A stretch of 64,000 nt of DNA from Marihabitans asiaticum. Its GTDB lineage: Bacteria; Actinomycetota; Actinomycetes; Actinomycetales; Dermatophilaceae. Shown here piece by piece: positions 55,269-64,000 of the stretch. How positions within the stretch are numbered: the stretch's first letter is position 1; every line of letters starts with the position of its first letter. The notes below the pieces were generated by a model that saw only the letters and a list, made by a program, of their open reading frames with translations, made no database searches and was not told the DNA's origin. Where the stretch lies: the NCBI RefSeq assembly GCF_007828725.1, contig NZ_VIUW01000002.1:62001-126000 (forward strand). The letters run 5' to 3'. Made by a program: the position numbers and the translations under genes.

Positions 55269-56258
55269 GTGAGCACCACTCCCGTCAAGGTCGCCGTGAC
55301 CGGCGCCGCCGGTCAGATCGGCTACAGCCTCCTCTTCCGCATCGCCAGCGGCGCGCTCTTCGGCAAGGACACCCCCGTCGAGCTGCGGCTCCTGGAGATC
55401 ACCCCCGCGCTCAAGGCACTCGAGGGCGTCGTCATGGAGCTCGACGACTGCGCCTTCCCGACCCTCGCCGGTGTCGAGATCGGCGACGACCCGAACGTCG
55501 TCTTCGCCGGCGCCAACCATGCGCTGCTCGTCGGCGCCCGTCCGCGCGGCCCGGGCATGGAGCGCGGCGACCTGCTCGAGGCCAACGGCGGCATCTTCGC
55601 CCCCCAGGGCAAGGCGCTCAACGAGGTGGCCGCCGACGACATCAAGGTCACCGTCACCGGCAACCCGGCCAACACCAACGCCCTCATCGCGATGAGCAAC
55701 GCCCCGGACATCCCGCAGGAGCGCTTCTCGGCGCTAACCCGTCTGGACCACAACCGGGCGATCAGCCAGCTCTCGACCAAGCTCGACGTCCCGGTCACCG
55801 AGATCCGCAAGATGACGATCTGGGGCAACCACTCGGCCACCCAGTACCCCGACCTCTTCCACGCCGAGGTCGGCGGCAAGAACGCCGCCGAGGCGGTCGG
55901 CGACCAGGACTGGCTGGAGAACACCTTCATCCCCACCGTCGCCAAGCGCGGAGCGGCGATCATCGAGGCGCGAGGAGCATCGTCAGCGGCCTCGGCTGCG
56001 TCGGCGACCATCGACCACGCCCGGGACTGGACCCTCGGCACGCCGGACGGCGACTGGGTGTCCATGGCCGTGCCGTCGGACGGCTCGTACGACGTGCCCG
56101 AGGGGCTGATCAGCTCCTTCCCGGTGACGGTCAAGGACGGGCAGTGGTCGATCGTCCAGGGTCTGGAGATCGACGACTTCTCCCGCGGCAAGATCGAGGC
56201 GACCGTGGCCGAGCTCGCGGAGGAGCGCGAGGCGGTCAAGGGTCTCGGGCTCATCTGA
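55269..56258 (+). CDS. mdh: Malate dehydrogenase
   Basis: NAD-dependent oxidation of malate to oxaloacetate in the TCA cycle. 329 aa, exactly the actinobacterial/LDH-like MDH2 length. Motifs: [18 protein letters not shown] (NAD binding, residues ~11-28), [19 protein letters not shown] with the active-site Arg loop, [27 protein letters not shown] with the catalytic Asp, and [12 protein letters not shown] with the catalytic His. GTG 55269 is where homology begins; the frame is open upstream but not protein-like. A strong terminator follows. Confidence 0.96.
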   Translation: MSTTPVKVAVTGAAGQIGYSLLFRIASGALFGKDTPVELRLLEITPALKALEGVVMELDDCAFPTLAGVEIGDDPNVVFAGANHALLVGARPRGPGMERGDLLEANGGIFAPQGKALNEVAADDIKVTVTGNPANTNALIAMSNAPDIPQERFSALTRLDHNRAISQLSTKLDVPVTEIRKMTIWGNHSATQYPDLFHAEVGGKNAAEAVGDQDWLENTFIPTVAKRGAAIIEARGASSAASAASATIDHARDWTLGTPDGDWVSMAVPSDGSYDVPEGLISSFPVTVKDGQWSIVQGLEIDDFSRGKIEATVAELAEEREAVKGLGLI

Positions 56259-56278
56259 GCTCTCGACATCCAAGAGAG

Positions 56279-56316
56279 CGAAGGGGGGTCCCGCCGGCTG
56301 GCGGGACCCCCCTTCG
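56279..56316. terminator. Intrinsic terminator after mdh, built from an inverted CGAAGGGG pair
   Basis: A perfect 17-bp stem, CGAAGGGGGGTCCCGCC at 56279-56295 and its complement at 56300-56316, with loop GGCT. It serves mdh and, on the other strand, the end of the DUF3017 gene at 56338. No long T-run follows, as is common in high-GC actinobacteria. Confidence 0.85.
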
Positions 56317-56337
56317 CCGTCGCTCCGGTCTCGGGGC

Positions 56338-56679
56338 TCAGGTGCGCCGCAGCGCCAGTCCCACGACGAGGATCGAGGTAGCCAGCCCGGCGAGGACGAG
56401 GACATCCGCGGTCCGCGCCCGCACGACGAGACCACCCGCGCGCTCCTCCGGCAGCACCAGCCTCAGGGCAGCGGCGACGAAGAGGGTGACCGCGAAAGTG
56501 ACCACCGCTGCCCGGAGCTGACCGAGCGCGAGCACGACGAGCCCGATCGCGCCGAAGGCCACGACCAGCCACCACGCGGCCAGGCTGGGGGTGGTCGGCG
56601 GCCGCTGCTCGGCCTCGATGACCCGGGGGCGGGCGTCGACCCGCACCCTCGGGCGCTGAAGGTGGTCGTCGGCGGCCAC
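56338..56679 (-). CDS. DUF3017-family membrane protein
   Basis: 113-aa protein with three helices (about residues 33-52, 57-74 and 90-108) after a basic N-terminus. DUF3017 proteins characteristically sit next to folD in actinobacteria, as here: GTG 56679 is 7 nt after the folD stop. Function unknown. Confidence 0.75.
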   Translation of the reverse strand: MAADDHLQRPRVRVDARPRVIEAEQRPPTTPSLAAWWLVVAFGAIGLVVLALGQLRAAVVTFAVTLFVAAALRLVLPEERAGGLVVRARTADVLVLAGLATSILVVGLALRRT

Positions 56680-56686
56680 GTCGTCC

Positions 56687-57553
56687 TCAGAGTGCTCGCT
56701 CGGCGGCCGCGACGACGTTGCTGAGCAGCATCGCCCGGGTCATCGGTCCGACCCCGCCCGGGTTGGGGCTGACCCATCCCGCGACCTCGGCGACGTCCGG
56801 CGCGACGTCGCCGGCGACCGTGGAGCGGCCGTCCTCGGCCACGACCCGGCTGACACCGACGTCGAGGACCGCTGCGCCCGGCTTGATCATGTCTGCGGTG
56901 ATGATCCCCGGCTTGCCGGCGGCGGCGATGACGATGTCGGCCTGGCGTACCTCGGCCGCGAGGTCGCGGGTGCCGGTGTGGCAGGAGACGGTGGTGGCGT
57001 TCTCGGAGCGGCGGGTGAGGATGAGCGAGAGCGGACGCCCCACGGTGATCCCCCGCCCGACGATCGCGACGTGGGCCCCGGCGATGGGCACGTCGTAGCG
57101 GCGGAGCAGCTCGACGCAACCGACCGGGGTGCATGGCAGCGGGGCCTCCTTGCCGAGGACGAGCCAGCCGAGGTTGGTGGGGTGCAGCCCGTCGACATCC
57201 TTGACCGGGTCGACCGCGGAGAGGATCGCGTGCTCGTCCAGCCCGGTCGGCTGCTGCACGATGAAGCCCGTGCATGCTGGGTCCTCGTTGAGCTCACGAA
57301 CCACGTCGAGGACCTCCTCGAGGGTCGACCCGGCGGGCAGGTCGCGGCGCAGGCTGGTGATGCCGATCTCGGCGCAGTCCTTGTGCTTGGCGCCGACATA
57401 CCACTGGCTGCCCGGGTCGTCGCCGACGAGCACCGTGCCGAGCCCGGGGGTGATGCCCCGCTCCTTCAGGGCGGCGACCCGCCCCGCCAGCTCATGCTTG
57501 ATGTCGGCCAGTGCCGCCTTGCCGTCGAGGATCGTCGCACTCACGCGCTCCAT
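56687..57553 (-). CDS. folD: Bifunctional methylenetetrahydrofolate dehydrogenase/cyclohydrolase
   Basis: Interconverts 5,10-methylene- and 10-formyl-tetrahydrofolate, supplying the one-carbon units used by purH and purN nearby. Motifs: [20 protein letters not shown] with the catalytic Lys of the YxxxK pattern, [34 protein letters not shown] and the C-terminal [14 protein letters not shown] signature. 288 aa. ATG 57553 is used; a GTG 9 nt inside is possible. Confidence 0.95.
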   Translation of the reverse strand: MERVSATILDGKAALADIKHELAGRVAALKERGITPGLGTVLVGDDPGSQWYVGAKHKDCAEIGITSLRRDLPAGSTLEEVLDVVRELNEDPACTGFIVQQPTGLDEHAILSAVDPVKDVDGLHPTNLGWLVLGKEAPLPCTPVGCVELLRRYDVPIAGAHVAIVGRGITVGRPLSLILTRRSENATTVSCHTGTRDLAAEVRQADIVIAAAGKPGIITADMIKPGAAVLDVGVSRVVAEDGRSTVAGDVAPDVAEVAGWVSPNPGGVGPMTRAMLLSNVVAAAERAL

Positions 57554-57577
57554 CCTCGCACCACCGGCGATGGCAGA

Positions 57578-58576
57578 TCAGCCGGCCTGGGTCGGCGCGT
57601 ACCGTCGGCGACGCTCCCGCCCGCGACGCGGGCGAGCGGCCCACCCCGCCAGGGCGGCGGCGGCGAAGGTGACGAGCACCCCGAGCACCATGACCAGGGT
57701 GACCTCATGCCCCGCGGTCGGCCAGAGCGAGTCGATGAGGAGGGCCGACCCGAGCTGTCCGGTGAGCAGGGCGAGGCCGAAGAGCAGCACGCCGACGTGG
57801 GCGACCGCCCAGGCGGCGATGGCAATGAAGCCGATCCCGACGAGGCCACCCCACCAGGCCCACCACGGCAGGCCGTCGAAGTCCGTGGGGCGGTACGCCC
57901 CCTTCGCGTACTGGGCGAGCGCCAGGAGGACCAGGAAGGTGGTCCCGACGAGGAAGTTCTGCCCGGTCGTGGCAAGGACCTGCTTGCTCTGCACGTTGAC
58001 CCGGCCGTTGACCCCCTGCTGCAGCGCCACACCGCCGCCAGCCAGCAGCGCCAGGACGATCGGGAGTGGGGAGACCCCGTCGGCACCGAGGGAGCCGCTC
58101 ACCGTGATCGCGACCCCGCCCACGGCGACCGCCGCGGCCAGCACGCGGACCGGCTGCACCGGGCGCCGTCCACCTGGGCCGATCCCGAAGCGGTCGACCA
58201 TGAGCGCGTTCCCGGTCTGCCCGGCCACGGTCGCCACGGTGAAGATCGCGACACCGACCAACGGCACCGCGTAGGTCTGGATCGCGACGAAGAGCCCGCC
58301 GCCCAGCCCGCCGAGGCACTGCCACCACCGCAGCCGACCGTCACGCAGCGCCGCCGCGATCCGCCCGATCCCCGCCCGGACGCGCGGGATGAGGGCGAGC
58401 AGCGCCAGGAGCGCCAGCCCGGAGCCGAAGCTGTAGACGGCCGCCTGGATGGGTGCCTCGATGACGGCCGAGAGCTCACCGTTCATCCGCGCCTGGAGAG
58501 TCGTGAGCATGCCCCCGAGGCACGCGAGCCCGAGGGCGAGGGCGTGCTGGCCCCCGCCGTGATCGTCAGTGGGCAA
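57578..58576 (-). CDS. DMT-family transporter (duplicated YdcZ/DUF606-like)
   Basis: 332-aa membrane protein with about ten helices arranged as two related halves; [19 protein letters not shown] and [20 protein letters not shown] are equivalent segments typical of the YdcZ (DUF606) branch of the drug/metabolite transporter superfamily, usually ~150 aa per half. The C-terminus is a basic cytoplasmic tail. Starts with TTG 58576, overlapping the purH stop by 11 nt; the first ATG would lose part of helix 1. Substrate unknown. Confidence 0.78.
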   Translation of the reverse strand: MPTDDHGGGQHALALGLACLGGMLTTLQARMNGELSAVIEAPIQAAVYSFGSGLALLALLALIPRVRAGIGRIAAALRDGRLRWWQCLGGLGGGLFVAIQTYAVPLVGVAIFTVATVAGQTGNALMVDRFGIGPGGRRPVQPVRVLAAAVAVGGVAITVSGSLGADGVSPLPIVLALLAGGGVALQQGVNGRVNVQSKQVLATTGQNFLVGTTFLVLLALAQYAKGAYRPTDFDGLPWWAWWGGLVGIGFIAIAAWAVAHVGVLLFGLALLTGQLGSALLIDSLWPTAGHEVTLVMVLGVLVTFAAAALAGWAARPRRGRERRRRYAPTQAG

Positions 58577-60236
58577 AGTGCCTGGTCCCGGTGAAGTACA
58601 GGGTCAGGCCCGCGCTCTGCGCCGCCTCGATCACCTCGGCGTCACGCATCGACCCGCCAGGCGCCACGACGGCGCGCACGCCGGCGTCGATGAGCACCTG
58701 CAGCCCGTCGGCGAAGGGGAAGAAGGCATCGGAGGCGGCCACCGCCCCCTTCGCCCGGTCCTCCCCCGCCCGGGTGACCGCAAGGTGGCAGGAGTCGACA
58801 CGGTTGACCTGACCCATGCCGATGCCGACCGAGGCGCCGTCCTTGGCGAGGAGGATCGCGTTGGACTTCACCGCGCGCACCGCGCGCCAGGCCAGTTGCA
58901 GGTCCGCGAGCGTCGCCTCGTCGGCGGCCTCCCCGGAGACCAGCGTCCACCGGGCCGGGTCGTCTCCGTGCCCCTGCGTCGGCTTGTCGTCCTCACCCGG
59001 CTCGAGCATCGCGTCGATGCCGTCGCGCTGCTGGACGAGCATCCCCCCGCTGATCGCGCGGATCTCGACCCCGCCGGGTGCGGGCGGGGGGCAGGTGAGC
59101 AGGCGGACGTTCTTCTTGGCGGAGAGGATCTCGACGGCCTCGTCCTCGTAGGCCGGCGCGACGACGACCTCGGTGAAGATCTCGGCCACGGTCTGCGCCA
59201 TCGCGGCGGTGACCGGCTGGTTGGTCGCGATGATCCCGCCGAAGGCGCTCACCGGGTCGCAGGCGTGGGCCTTGCGGTGGGCGTCGGCGACGTCGTCACC
59301 GACGGCGATCCCGCACGGGTTGGCGTGCTTGATGATCGCGACCGTCGGCTGGTCGCCCTGGTCGTAGGCGGCCCGGACCGCGGCATCGGCGTCGACGTAG
59401 TTGTTGTACGACATCGCCTTGCCATGCAGCTGGGTGGCCTGCGCCAGCCCGGGCGAGCCGCCCCCTTCGATCCGGTAGAGCGCCGCGTCCTGGTGGGGGT
59501 TCTCGCCGTAGCGCAGGACCTCGCCGCGGCGCCAGGTCGCGCCCATCCAGGCGGGGAAGCCGCTGCCGCCGCTGGTGTCGGTGACGACCGAGCCCATCCA
59601 CGAGGCGACCGCGACGTCGTAGCTCGCGGTGTGCACGAAGGCCTCGGCAGCCAGGCGGGCCCGCTGCTCGAGGGTGAAGCCGCCGGCTCGGACCGCGGCC
59701 AGGGTCTCGTCGTAGGCCGCCGGGTCGGTGACGATGGCGACGCTCGCGTGGTTCTTCGCCGCCGCGCGCACCATCGTCGGCCCGCCGATGTCGATCTTCT
59801 CGATGCAGTCCTCGATCCCGGCGCCGGAGGCCACGGTGTCGGCGAAGGGGTAGAGGTTGACCACGACGAGGTCGAAGGGGGCGACGTCCAGCTCCTCGAG
59901 CTGGCTGACGTGGTCCTCGAGCCGGGTGTCGGCGAGGATGCCCGCGTGCACCCGCGGATGGAGGGTCTTGACCCGCCCGTCGAGGGCCTCGGGGAACCCG
60001 GTGAGGTCCTCGACCGCGGTGACCGGTAGGCCGAGCCCGTCGATCGCGGCGGCCGAGCCGCCGGTCGAGACCAGCTCCACCCCTTCGCCCGCCAGACCCT
60101 GCACCAGGCTCTCCAGGCCGGTCTTGTCGAAGACGGAGATCAGGGCGCGACGGACCGGTCGGCGCTGGGCCGAGGCGGCGCTCTGGTCGCTGCTGGTGGC
60201 AGTGCCGGGCTGGGCGGCGTCGGGCTGCTGGGGCAC
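58566..60236 (-). CDS. purH: Bifunctional AICAR transformylase/IMP cyclohydrolase
   Basis: Last two steps of IMP synthesis. N-terminal MGS-like cyclohydrolase domain: [47 protein letters not shown]-terminal transformylase domain: [27 protein letters not shown] with the catalytic Lys-His, [13 protein letters not shown] and the terminal [10 protein letters not shown]. 556 aa. GTG 60236 follows AAGGAG by 6 nt. It lies downstream of purN on the same strand, separated by 216 bp containing palindromic element C. Confidence 0.96.
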   Translation of the reverse strand: MPQQPDAAQPGTATSSDQSAASAQRRPVRRALISVFDKTGLESLVQGLAGEGVELVSTGGSAAAIDGLGLPVTAVEDLTGFPEALDGRVKTLHPRVHAGILADTRLEDHVSQLEELDVAPFDLVVVNLYPFADTVASGAGIEDCIEKIDIGGPTMVRAAAKNHASVAIVTDPAAYDETLAAVRAGGFTLEQRARLAAEAFVHTASYDVAVASWMGSVVTDTSGGSGFPAWMGATWRRGEVLRYGENPHQDAALYRIEGGGSPGLAQATQLHGKAMSYNNYVDADAAVRAAYDQGDQPTVAIIKHANPCGIAVGDDVADAHRKAHACDPVSAFGGIIATNQPVTAAMAQTVAEIFTEVVVAPAYEDEAVEILSAKKNVRLLTCPPPAPGGVEIRAISGGMLVQQRDGIDAMLEPGEDDKPTQGHGDDPARWTLVSGEAADEATLADLQLAWRAVRAVKSNAILLAKDGASVGIGMGQVNRVDSCHLAVTRAGEDRAKGAVAASDAFFPFADGLQVLIDAGVRAVVAPGGSMRDAEVIEAAQSAGLTLYFTGTRHFAH

Positions 60237-60385
60237 GGGAACTCCTTGCGATCGGTGCAATGCGTGCAAGAGCGCACCCAGGCGGGCGATGCGCTACGGA
60301 CTCACTCCCCGGTGGTGCCCCACCTGCGCCAGTCGTGTCTGGTCCCAGGCTATCGCGGGTCTCCCACCCCCTTCGCCCCCGTCCC

Positions 60386-60472
60386 CCAGTTCCGAATCTC
60401 CCTAGGTTCCTGTCAGACGCCCGGGAAATTTCCTCGGCGCCTGGTGATGTCCCTAGGGAAATTCGGATCTGG
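60386..60472. repeat. Palindromic element, copy C (solo, complete inverted ends)
   Basis: 87-bp element with no gene inside. The left arm (60386-60406) and the reverse complement of the right arm (60452-60472) share a 21-bp end with three mismatches, centred on CCGAAT and CCCTAGG. The first 61 bp align with copies A and B. The purN stop codon (TAG) and last codons lie in the right arm. It can fold as a long hairpin and so could terminate transcription between purN and purH. Confidence 0.8.
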
Positions 60473-61016
60473 CGAGGGTGGTGACCACGTCGACGAGCAT
60501 GGTCCGCTCGACGACCTTGATCCGCTCGTGCAGCGAGTCCTCGGTGTCGCCCTCACGCACCTCGACCGCGCGCTGGGCAAGGATCGGGCCGGTGTCGACC
60601 CCGGCGTCGACGAAGTGGCAGGTCGCGCCGGTGATCTTGACCCCGTGGGCGAGGGCGTCGCGCACCCCGTGCGCCCCGGGGAAGCTCGGCAGCAGCGCGG
60701 GGTGGGTGTTGATCGCCCGCCCACCGAAGCGGTCCAGGAAGGTCGGTCCGAGGACCTTCATGAAGCCGGCGCTCACGACGATGTCCGGGCGATGGGCTGC
60801 GGTCGCGGCGGCCAGGGCCGCGTCCCAGTCCGCCCGGTCGGCGTGGTCGCCGACCCGCTCGACGAAGGTGGGGACCCCCCGTCGCTCGGCCCTGGCCAGT
60901 CCCTCGATCCCCGGCCGGTCCGCACCGACGGCGACGACCTCGAAGGGGGCGTCCTCGGCGTCAAGGAGCGCCTGGAGGGTGGTCCCGGAGCCGGAGACGA
61001 GGACGACGAGCCGCAC
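60453..61016 (-). CDS. purN: Phosphoribosylglycinamide formyltransferase
   Basis: Third step of purine synthesis, adding a formyl group from 10-formyl-THF to GAR. Motifs: VRLVVLVSGSGTTLQALLDA (phosphoribosyl-binding), INTHPALLPSFPGAHGVRDA with the catalytic Asn-x-His, and GVDTGPILAQ with the catalytic Asp. 187 aa. GTG 61016 is where homology starts, 26 nt after the DUF6350 stop. The last residues RSEFP and the stop are encoded inside element C, mirroring the RSESP end of adenosine deaminase. Confidence 0.94.
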   Translation of the reverse strand: MRLVVLVSGSGTTLQALLDAEDAPFEVVAVGADRPGIEGLARAERRGVPTFVERVGDHADRADWDAALAAATAAHRPDIVVSAGFMKVLGPTFLDRFGGRAINTHPALLPSFPGAHGVRDALAHGVKITGATCHFVDAGVDTGPILAQRAVEVREGDTEDSLHERIKVVERTMLVDVVTTLARSEFP

Positions 61017-61042
61017 GGTGCCCGAACCTACCCTGCGGGGTC

Positions 61043-62245
61043 TCAGCGGCGCAGCCGCCACCAGTCGCGGGCGAGGACGAGCAGCGCACCGGCCCCCAGC
61101 TCGAGGACCAGGGCGCCGAGGAGCGGCAGGGCGGGGGCGCCGACGTCGGCGAGCCGGTCACCGCCCAGCGCTCCTCCGCCGACCCAGTCGAGCAGCGTCA
61201 CCGCGAGCGCCGCGACGAGCACCGCCCACGCCGTGGCCGACACCTTCGAGCGGGTGGAGGCCAGCCGCGAGAGCCGGCTCAGGGTGCGACGCGCCAGCCA
61301 GGCCCCGACGAGCACGGGGACGAGCACCGCGAGGCGCGCCGCCCAGGGCAGCGGGCCCGGCTCGGGCGAGGCCGCGAGCGCCGGGATCATCGGCAGCAGC
61401 GAGGACTGCGCCTCGGTCCACGTGGTCTGCGCGCCGAGGGATACCGAGTAGCCCGGGCCGGCCATCCAGGACACCGCCCACAGTGCGAGATTCGGCAGAG
61501 CGAGCACCTGGGTGGCGGTGAGCAGCAGCCCGCCGAGGACACCCGGCGCGAGCTGGTTGTGGACGTGGATGACGCGGTCGTGGTGGACCGCGACGAGCAC
61601 GAGCAGGAGCACCGCGCCCGCCGCCAGCAGGACACCGGCCGCCTGCAGCCCCGGCGCGACGCCGCGCCGCAGACCGGCGGGAAGCCGCGCGGCGAGGTCG
61701 GCGGTGGGCAGCACCTGACTCAGGGCGAGCGCGAGCAGGGGCACCCCGAGCGCGGGCAGGAGCATCGAGAGCGGCCGCGGGTGCAACGGCCCGAGCACGC
61801 TGAGGGCCCACGCGATCACCGCCACCGCGGCGTAGCCACCCAGCCAGGCGGCAGCCGCGCGGACCGGCGGATCGTGTCGCAGGCCGCGCCACCCCCCTTC
61901 GCCTGTCCCTCCCTCAACCGGCTCGAGAGCACGCCGCGCGCCCGCGCGGGCGAGCAGGACGAGGGCAGCTGCCCCGAGGAGCGGGGTGAGGGCGAGCGTG
62001 CCGCCACCGAGACCCAGGCGCGCACCGCCGAGTGCCAGCCAGATCGAGGAACCCGCCCCCAGGGCGGAGCCGAACGACGCCGTCCCGGTGGTCAGGACGG
62101 CACCGAGGACGAGCGCGCTGAGCACCACCCACGACACGGCCGCCACGGCAGCGCCGTGCGCCGCGGCGACGAGCTCGGGGCGTCGTTCGCCGGACTCGGC
62201 CGTGGTCGCCGCGCGCAGGAGATCGGTGACGGTCATCGCGCTCAT
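61043..62245 (-). CDS. DUF6350 (PerM-like) membrane protein
   Basis: 400-aa protein with about eight to ten hydrophobic helices and little soluble sequence. In actinobacteria this family lies directly upstream of purN, as here; some members are called cell-division protein PerM. Segments such as GAGSSIWLALGGARLGLGGG and HVHNQLAPGVLGGLLLTATQ are typical. ATG 62245 or ATG 62236 could start it. Molecular role unknown. Confidence 0.8.
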   Translation of the reverse strand: MSAMTVTDLLRAATTAESGERRPELVAAAHGAAVAAVSWVVLSALVLGAVLTTGTASFGSALGAGSSIWLALGGARLGLGGGTLALTPLLGAAALVLLARAGARRALEPVEGGTGEGGWRGLRHDPPVRAAAAWLGGYAAVAVIAWALSVLGPLHPRPLSMLLPALGVPLLALALSQVLPTADLAARLPAGLRRGVAPGLQAAGVLLAAGAVLLLVLVAVHHDRVIHVHNQLAPGVLGGLLLTATQVLALPNLALWAVSWMAGPGYSVSLGAQTTWTEAQSSLLPMIPALAASPEPGPLPWAARLAVLVPVLVGAWLARRTLSRLSRLASTRSKVSATAWAVLVAALAVTLLDWVGGGALGGDRLADVGAPALPLLGALVLELGAGALLVLARDWWRLRR

Positions 62246-62570
62246 CGTCGCTCCCCCAGGCGGAGGCGGCGAGGTGCAACGCCGATGACCGGAGAAAGAA
62301 CTCGACCGCTCGCACCGGGTGGACCGAGCAACGCCGACCCGGGAGCAGGGGATGTCGACCGGGTCGGCGCTGCGGGGCCCACGATACGCACCCGGCCCCC
62401 ACGACGTCTGCCGGATCGGCCAGGTTGGTGACTGATGGGTAGGTCACATGGCGCGGGCCGGTGGCCGCCCGTCCGCGCCCGGGTGCGAGCTCTCGCCCGT
62501 CCCCCGGGGGGACGACGAAGGGGGACCCGGCCGGGTCCCCCTTCGCTCGCGTCTCCGGAACGGCCCTCGA
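62246..62570. other. 325-bp intergenic region between sucD and DUF6350/purN
   Basis: No gene is supported here. It contains the sucCD terminator (62517-62544) and must contain the promoter of the DUF6350-purN-purH run; on the minus strand TATCGT near 62388 is the only -10-like hexamer I noticed. Confidence 0.5.
62517..62544 (-). terminator. Intrinsic terminator after sucCD, built from an inverted GAAGGGGG pair
   Basis: GAAGGGGGACCCGG (62517-62530) is followed without a gap by its exact complement (62531-62544), a 14-bp perfect palindrome about 27 nt past the sucD stop. Its outer halves are the same octamer as in the mdh terminator. Confidence 0.85.
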
Positions 62571-63461
62571 TCAGGAGGACAGGTCCTTCATGATCTCGCG
62601 CATGAAGTCGGCGGTCTCCGAGGGCGTCTTGCCCACCTTGACGCCGGCGGCCTCGAGGGCCTCCTTCTTCGCCGCGGCCGTGCCCGAGCTGCCCGAGACG
62701 ATCGCCCCGGCGTGGCCCATCGTCTTGCCCTCGGGAGCGGTGAAGCCGGCGACGTAGCCGACGACCGGCTTGGTGACGTTGGCCTTGATGTACTCGGCGG
62801 CCCGCTCCTCGGCGTCGCCACCGATCTCGCCGATCATGACGATCGCGTCAGTCTCGGGGTCGTCCTCGAAGGCCTGGAGGCAGTCGATGTGGGTGGTGCC
62901 GACGATCGGGTCACCGCCGATGCCGACCGCGGTGGAGAAGCCGAAGTCCCGCAGCTCGTACATCATCTGGTAGGTCAGCGTGCCCGACTTGCTCACCAGG
63001 CCGATCCGGCCCGCCTCGGCGATGTCCGCCGGGATGATGCCGGCGTTGGACTTGCCGGGGCTGATCACGCCGGGGCAGTTGGGGCCGACGATCCGGGTGC
63101 TCGAGTCCTTGGCGTAGTTGTAGAACTCCGCGGTGTCCTTGACCGCGATGCCCTCGGTGATGACCACCGCCAGCTCGATGCCTGCGTCGACCGCCTCGAC
63201 GACCGCGCTCTTGGCGAAGGCCGGCGGCACGAAGAGCACCGAGACGTTGGCGCCGGTCTCCTTCATCGCCTCGGCGACCGAGCCGAAGACGGGGATCTGC
63301 TGGCCACCCTCGAAGTCGACGGTCTGGCCTGCCTTCTTGGGGTTGACCCCGCCGACGATCGTCGTGCCGGAGGCGAGCATGCGCGTGGTGTGCTTCATGC
63401 CCTCGGAGCCGGTCATGCCCTGGACGATGACCTTGCTGTTCTCGTTGAGGAAGATTGCCAT
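62571..63461 (-). CDS. sucD: Succinyl-CoA synthetase alpha subunit
   Basis: CoA-binding, phosphohistidine-bearing subunit of the TCA-cycle succinate-CoA ligase. Motifs: [15 protein letters not shown] at the N-terminus (CoA site), [33 protein letters not shown], and [13 protein letters not shown] with the phosphorylated His. 296 aa, standard. ATG 63461 lies 17 nt after the sucC stop; the pair forms one operon ending at the hairpin just downstream. Confidence 0.96.
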   Translation of the reverse strand: MAIFLNENSKVIVQGMTGSEGMKHTTRMLASGTTIVGGVNPKKAGQTVDFEGGQQIPVFGSVAEAMKETGANVSVLFVPPAFAKSAVVEAVDAGIELAVVITEGIAVKDTAEFYNYAKDSSTRIVGPNCPGVISPGKSNAGIIPADIAEAGRIGLVSKSGTLTYQMMYELRDFGFSTAVGIGGDPIVGTTHIDCLQAFEDDPETDAIVMIGEIGGDAEERAAEYIKANVTKPVVGYVAGFTAPEGKTMGHAGAIVSGSSGTAAAKKEALEAAGVKVGKTPSETADFMREIMKDLSS

Positions 63462-63478
63462 CTCTTAGTCGTCCGTCC

Positions 63479-64000
63479 TTACTTCGCAGCCAGCTCGGCG
63501 GCCTTCTTGGCAGCGCCGTCCATGGTCTCTTCGATGCTCACGAGCGGGTGGTCGAGGTCGGCGAGGATCTGGCGCCCCGCCTCGACGTTGTTGCCGTCCA
63601 GGCGGACGACGAGCGGCTTGGTCGCCTGGTCGCCCAGGGTCTCCAGCGCGCCCTTGATGCCGTTGGCGACCGCGTCGCAGGCGGTGATGCCGCCGAAGAC
63701 GTTGACGAAGACGGCCTTGACCTGCTCGTCGCCGAGGATGACGTCGAGCCCGTTGGCCATGACCTCCGCGGAGGCACCGCCACCGATGTCGAGGAAGTTC
63801 GCCGGCTTCGCGGTGCCACCGGTGTGCTCCTCGCCGGCGTAGGCGACGACATCGAGGGTGCTCATCACGAGCCCGGCGCCGTTACCGATGATGCCGACGT
63901 TGCCGTCGAGCTTGACGTAGTTCAGCCCCAGCTTCTTGGCCTTGGCCTCCAGCGGGTCGGTGGACGCCTCGTCCTCGAAGTCGGCGTGGTCGGGCTGGCG
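63479..64000 (-). CDS. sucC: Succinyl-CoA synthetase beta subunit (5' part beyond window)
   Basis: C-terminal 173 residues of the ADP/GDP-binding subunit. Visible: [60 protein letters not shown] and [19 protein letters not shown], all conserved in SucC. The frame is open to position 64000; the ATP-grasp N-terminal half lies outside. Confidence 0.95.
   Translation of the reverse strand, partial: RQPDHADFEDEASTDPLEAKAKKLGLNYVKLDGNVGIIGNGAGLVMSTLDVVAYAGEEHTGGTAKPANFLDIGGGASAEVMANGLDVILGDEQVKAVFVNVFGGITACDAVANGIKGALETLGDQATKPLVVRLDGNNVEAGRQILADLDHPLVSIEETMDGAAKKAAELAAK

Overview
The window is high-GC chromosomal DNA from an actinobacterium. Actinobacterial gene content (DUF3017 beside folD, DUF6350 beside purN, a monomeric isocitrate dehydrogenase, many GTG starts, several -10 boxes exactly 6 nt before a start codon) points to Micrococcales, perhaps an Intrasporangiaceae/Janibacter-type organism; the genus is inference. 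Intact genes are densely packed, often with 4-nt stop/start overlaps. I saw no rRNA, tRNA or CRISPR array.

Region 1 (1-16.2 kb) is nucleoside salvage. The 3' part of an LpdA-like quinone dehydrogenase lies divergent to a plus-strand set: purine nucleoside phosphorylase, phosphosugar mutase, uridine-kinase-like protein and deoC. Facing it is a minus-strand operon: BMP/PnrA-type lipoprotein, ABC ATPase, two permeases, cytidine deaminase, thymidine phosphorylase and adenosine deaminase. Together they import nucleosides, deaminate and phosphorolyse them, and send the pentose to glycolysis. Between deoC and add sits a DUF559 nuclease gene bracketed by inverted copies of a ~61-bp palindromic repeat; a third, gene-less copy lies between purN and purH.

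Region 2 (16.2-24.7 kb) holds manC, an MgtA-like mannosyltransferase, a 2'-5' RNA ligase family protein, trpS, galK, an acyltransferase and a 760-aa double glycosyltransferase.

Region 3 (24.8-51.4 kb) is an exopolysaccharide locus of the Wzx/Wzy type: many GT-B glycosyltransferases, two pyruvyl transferases, a flippase, an O-antigen-ligase/polymerase-like protein, a Wzc-like tyrosine autokinase with LMW phosphatase and PAP2 phosphatase, a polyprenyl-phosphate sugar transferase, and a GT2/GT-C pair. Embedded in it is an unusual set: a 1396-aa protein with three glycosyltransferase modules and a nucleotidyltransferase-like domain, a PqqD-like protein, a Tat-exported Cys-containing protein, and an HprK-like kinase fused to a second PqqD domain. 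Two genes here are decayed (an acyltransferase, and a UDP-glucuronate decarboxylase-like epimerase). The middle of the region has lower GC and fewer copies of a genome-typical octamer, suggesting lateral acquisition.

Region 4 (51.5-64 kb) is core metabolism: icd, an aquaporin lacking its start codon, a frameshifted YCF48-like gene, mdh, DUF3017, folD, a DMT transporter, purH, purN, DUF6350, sucD and the 3' part of sucC. Terminators after mdh and sucCD are perfect inverted pairs built around CGAAGGGG, an octamer that is strikingly common across the window.
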